A DNA stretch of 8,563 bases from Anaerolineales bacterium UBA3905 (GTDB lineage Bacteria > Chloroflexota > Anaerolineae > Caldilineales > Caldilineaceae). Below are positions 6,537 to 8,563 of the stretch, in pieces. Position 1 is the stretch's first letter, and each line of letters begins with the position of its first letter. The translations under genes were made by a program, and so were the position numbers. The DNA is taken from positions 6,950-15,512 of the forward strand of contig DGFH01000300.1 of the NCBI GenBank assembly GCA_002391565.1, written 5' to 3'. The notes under the pieces are model-generated. The model was not told where the DNA came from, did no database searches, and worked only from the letters and a program-made list of their open reading frames with translations.

Positions 6537-7700
6537 ATGACAGAGCAGCTACCCTCACGCGAACGCGTGCGCATCGCGTTGCAACATCAAGAGCCTGACC
6601 GCGTGCCCTACGCCATCGGCGGCGGTCCCTATGGCATCGTCGATGACCTCTATTTTCGCCTGCTCGATTTACTCGACCTGGGCGATCCGGTGGCGCCGTT
6701 CCGTCAGTATCACAACATTTCCTATCATGATGACCGGCTGTGGCAGGCGCTGGGCACGGACATCCGTTACGTCTATCCGTCCGCAGCGCCGACCAGCCCG
6801 AGTCGCGTCGGCGCCACGCCCGATCAACTGTTCGACGCGTTGGGGCAGCCGTGGGTGCGGGCGCTGCCCTACTACTACGCCGGCCCCGGCTTGTTGCGTG
6901 AGGCGCAAAGTGTTGCCGACATCGACCGGCTGGTGACATGGCCCGACCCCGATGCGCCGCACTGGACGACGGGTGTGCGCGAGCGGGCAGAGTGGCTGCG
7001 TGAGACGACCGACTGCTGGATCGCAGCGCGCATGGTGGCTTCCCACGGGCCGTTTCAGACCGCGTGCGACCTGCGCGGCACCGAGCAGTTTCTGGTCGAT
7101 ATGCTCGATGAGCCGGGGTTTGCCGAGACGCTGCTCGACCGCATCACGACGCTCTACGCGCAACTACTGCGCAACTATCTGCTGGCATGTGGCCCCTATA
7201 TCGACATGGTGGAGCTGCCCGGCGACGACTACGCCGGCAACACGAGTCTGATCATCTCGCCGCGCCTCTTTCGCACACTGATCCTGCCCGCGCTCAAGCG
7301 GTTGGTGACGGTCGCCAAAGAAGTGCGCCCCGATCTGGTGGTGATGCTGCACAGCGACGGCGCCATCACGCCGCTGCTGCCCGACCTGATCAGCATCGGC
7401 GCCGATGTCATTCATCCACTGGAGCCGCTGCCGGCGATGGATCTGGCCGCGATCAAGGCGGAGTTCGGGGGGCGGGTTTCGTTCATGGGCGGCATCGACA
7501 TCTCGCACGCCATGCGCGGTGCGCGCGCCGATGTCGCCGCCGAGGTGCAGCGCCGCATCCGTCAACTGGCGCCGGGCGGCGGCTACATCTTGACGCCAGC
7601 GAATCACTTGCAGGCGGATGTGCCAGCCGAAAATGTGGTGGAGTTGGTCGAGGCGGCGCGGCGTTTCGGACGCTACCCGCTCAGCGCCGCATCAGGTTGA
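6537..7700 (+). CDS. Uroporphyrinogen decarboxylase-superfamily protein (URO-D-like, not HemE)
   Basis: 387 residues. The opening SRERVRIALQHQEPDRVPY (7-25) is the standard entry of the URO-D/methyltransferase-like family, a TIM barrel acting in the cytoplasm. Later blocks fit: HSDGAITPLLPDLISIGAD (272-290), FGGRVSFMGGID (310-321) and ILTPANHLQADVPAENVVEL (351-370). It lacks the heme-pathway URO-D N-terminal signature, so it is not HemE. The zinc-dependent corrinoid methyltransferases (MtaA/MtbA) carry His-x-Cys where this protein has His272-Ser-Asp274, so the Cys ligand is missing and a standard methyl-transfer mechanism is doubtful. Such proteins occur in many sugar clusters without a proven reaction. 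It starts 111 bp after the regulator stop, same strand, with no promoter seen between, so the two probably form one transcript. The stop codon lies inside a hairpin arm at 7695-7711. Confidence 0.9.
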   Translation: MTEQLPSRERVRIALQHQEPDRVPYAIGGGPYGIVDDLYFRLLDLLDLGDPVAPFRQYHNISYHDDRLWQALGTDIRYVYPSAAPTSPSRVGATPDQLFDALGQPWVRALPYYYAGPGLLREAQSVADIDRLVTWPDPDAPHWTTGVRERAEWLRETTDCWIAARMVASHGPFQTACDLRGTEQFLVDMLDEPGFAETLLDRITTLYAQLLRNYLLACGPYIDMVELPGDDYAGNTSLIISPRLFRTLILPALKRLVTVAKEVRPDLVVMLHSDGAITPLLPDLISIGADVIHPLEPLPAMDLAAIKAEFGGRVSFMGGIDISHAMRGARADVAAEVQRRIRQLAPGGGYILTPANHLQADVPAENVVELVEAARRFGRYPLSAASG

Positions 7701-7744
7701 CTTTGCGCCGGGCAACAGATAAAGAGGCCGGCGCAAAGTCAACC
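7695..7744. terminator. Convergent stem-loop, candidate bidirectional terminator
   Basis: The arms 7695-7711 (GGTTGACTTTGCGCCGG) and 7728-7744 are exact 17-bp reverse complements with a 16-base loop. The hairpin lies between two converging genes and includes the TGA of the URO-D-like gene. There is no T-run after either arm, so it may stop RNA decay or aid factor-dependent termination rather than act as a classic intrinsic terminator. Confidence 0.6.
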
Positions 7745-7775
7745 ATTCCTGACATCAGACGGAAAGGCGCTGTGG

Positions 7776-8563
7776 TTACAGATCAACAGTAAGATATTGA
7801 CGCAGGTAAGCCAGGCTCTGCACGAGCGAAGCTTTGCGCAGCTCGAGCGCTCCTTCATAGGCGCGGTCTTCCACCTCAACCGCCACCGGCCCCTGATAGC
7901 CCGTGTCCGTCAGCACGGAGAAGAACTTGCCCCAATCCACGTCACCCAGGCCGGGCAGCTTGGGTGTGTGAAATTCGTTAGGAAACGCCAGCACGCCGAC
8001 CTGGTCAAGTTTATGCCTGTCGATGCGGGCATCCTTGGCGTGGATGTGAAAGAGCTTATCCTTGAACTCGCGCAGGGGCGCCAGATAATCCATCTGTTGC
8101 CAGATCATGTGAGATGGGTCGTAGTTGAGACCGAAGTTGGCGCTGGGGATGTCCTCGAACATGCGCCGCCAGATGGCAGGCGAGCGCGCCAGATTTTTGC
8201 CGCCCGGCCATTCATCGCGCGTGAAGAGCATCGGGCAGTTTTCGATGCCGATCTTGACGCCGTGATCCTCGGCAAAGGCAATGAGCGGTTTCCAGGTGCT
8301 CAGGAAACGCGGCCAGTTTTCTTCAAGCGACCGCGTCCAGTCTCGGCCGATGAAGGTGTTGACCACCGGCACGCCCAGTTGCTGCGCAGCGACGATCACG
8401 GCTTTGATATGCTCGACATAGACTCTGGCTTCTGCTTCGTCCGGCGCCAGCGGGTTGGGATAGTAACCCAGCCCGCTGATAGTGAGGCTGTGTTCGGCAA
8501 ACAGTTCTTTGATCTCGGCGGCGCCGTCCATCGTAAGGGTGGTGACGTCGATGTGACACATCT
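7776..8563 (-). CDS. Sugar phosphate isomerase/epimerase-like TIM-barrel protein, partial (N-terminus beyond right edge)
   Basis: The frame is open to the right edge. The ATG at 8561 begins MCHIDV, which looks like an internal strand rather than a true start, because roughly 40-60 residues of a normal 300-residue protein are missing. Residues are numbered from that Met. Xylose-isomerase-like/AP-endonuclease-2 barrels bind a divalent metal, and the ligands are visible: Glu107 in IGIENCP, Asp148 and His151 in NYDPSHM, His174 in FHIHAKDA, and Glu229 in VAVEVED. Members isomerise or epimerise sugars and cyclitols, dehydrate inosose, or cleave 3-keto-glycosides; they commonly accompany Gfo/Idh/MocA dehydrogenases, as here. 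It converges with the URO-D-like gene and stops with TAA at 7776. The family is certain; the reaction is not. Confidence 0.92.
   Translation of the reverse strand, partial: MCHIDVTTLTMDGAAEIKELFAEHSLTISGLGYYPNPLAPDEAEARVYVEHIKAVIVAAQQLGVPVVNTFIGRDWTRSLEENWPRFLSTWKPLIAFAEDHGVKIGIENCPMLFTRDEWPGGKNLARSPAIWRRMFEDIPSANFGLNYDPSHMIWQQMDYLAPLREFKDKLFHIHAKDARIDRHKLDQVGVLAFPNEFHTPKLPGLGDVDWGKFFSVLTDTGYQGPVAVEVEDRAYEGALELRKASLVQSLAYLRQYLTVDL

Noticed and set aside
6537..7700. Assignment as heme biosynthesis uroporphyrinogen decarboxylase (hemE)
   Set aside because: The HemE N-terminal arginine/aspartate signature is absent, and there is no heme gene nearby.

Overview
The window is a GC-rich bacterial chromosomal segment carrying seven protein genes that look like a carbohydrate or polyol catabolic cluster. 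The organism is probably a member of the Chloroflexota (Anaerolineae/Caldilineae-like). That is an inference from high GC, the mix of sugar-oxidation families and the intergenic palindromic and heptamer repeats; no marker gene fixes the taxonomy. There is no rRNA, tRNA, transposase, phage gene or CRISPR array.

Layout, left to right. A partial Gfo/Idh/MocA oxidoreductase runs off the left edge on the minus strand (1-989). A 384-bp gap (990-1373) holds two palindromic 'GCAAAGAC' elements and a perfect 24-bp inverted repeat. A second, divergent Gfo/Idh/MocA oxidoreductase follows (1374-2531, minus). A 192-bp gap carries further copies of the same palindrome unit. Then come a ROK-family sugar kinase (2724-3701, minus) and an FAD-dependent oxidoreductase (3698-4990, minus), which overlap by 4 bp. 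The four minus-strand genes probably read outward from a promoter at about 5031-5059. Beyond a 472-bp AT-richer divergent control region lie a YhfZ-like transcriptional regulator (5463-6425, plus) and a uroporphyrinogen-decarboxylase-superfamily protein (6537-7700, plus). A convergent hairpin separates these from a partial xylose-isomerase-like TIM-barrel protein (7776 to the right edge, minus).

Working model. The FAD enzyme and the two NAD(P)-type oxidoreductases oxidise or reduce a sugar, cyclitol or glycoside. The isomerase-like barrel rearranges or cleaves it and the ROK kinase phosphorylates it. The YhfZ-like protein senses a small ligand and controls both divergent promoters. The strongest new observation is that both divergent promoters have a TTGACA -35 box with 17-bp spacing, and each carries just downstream of its -10 the same dyad, TATTC-N8-GAAT. 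This is a candidate operator for the YhfZ-like regulator. The substrate cannot be read from the sequence, and no transporter lies inside the window.
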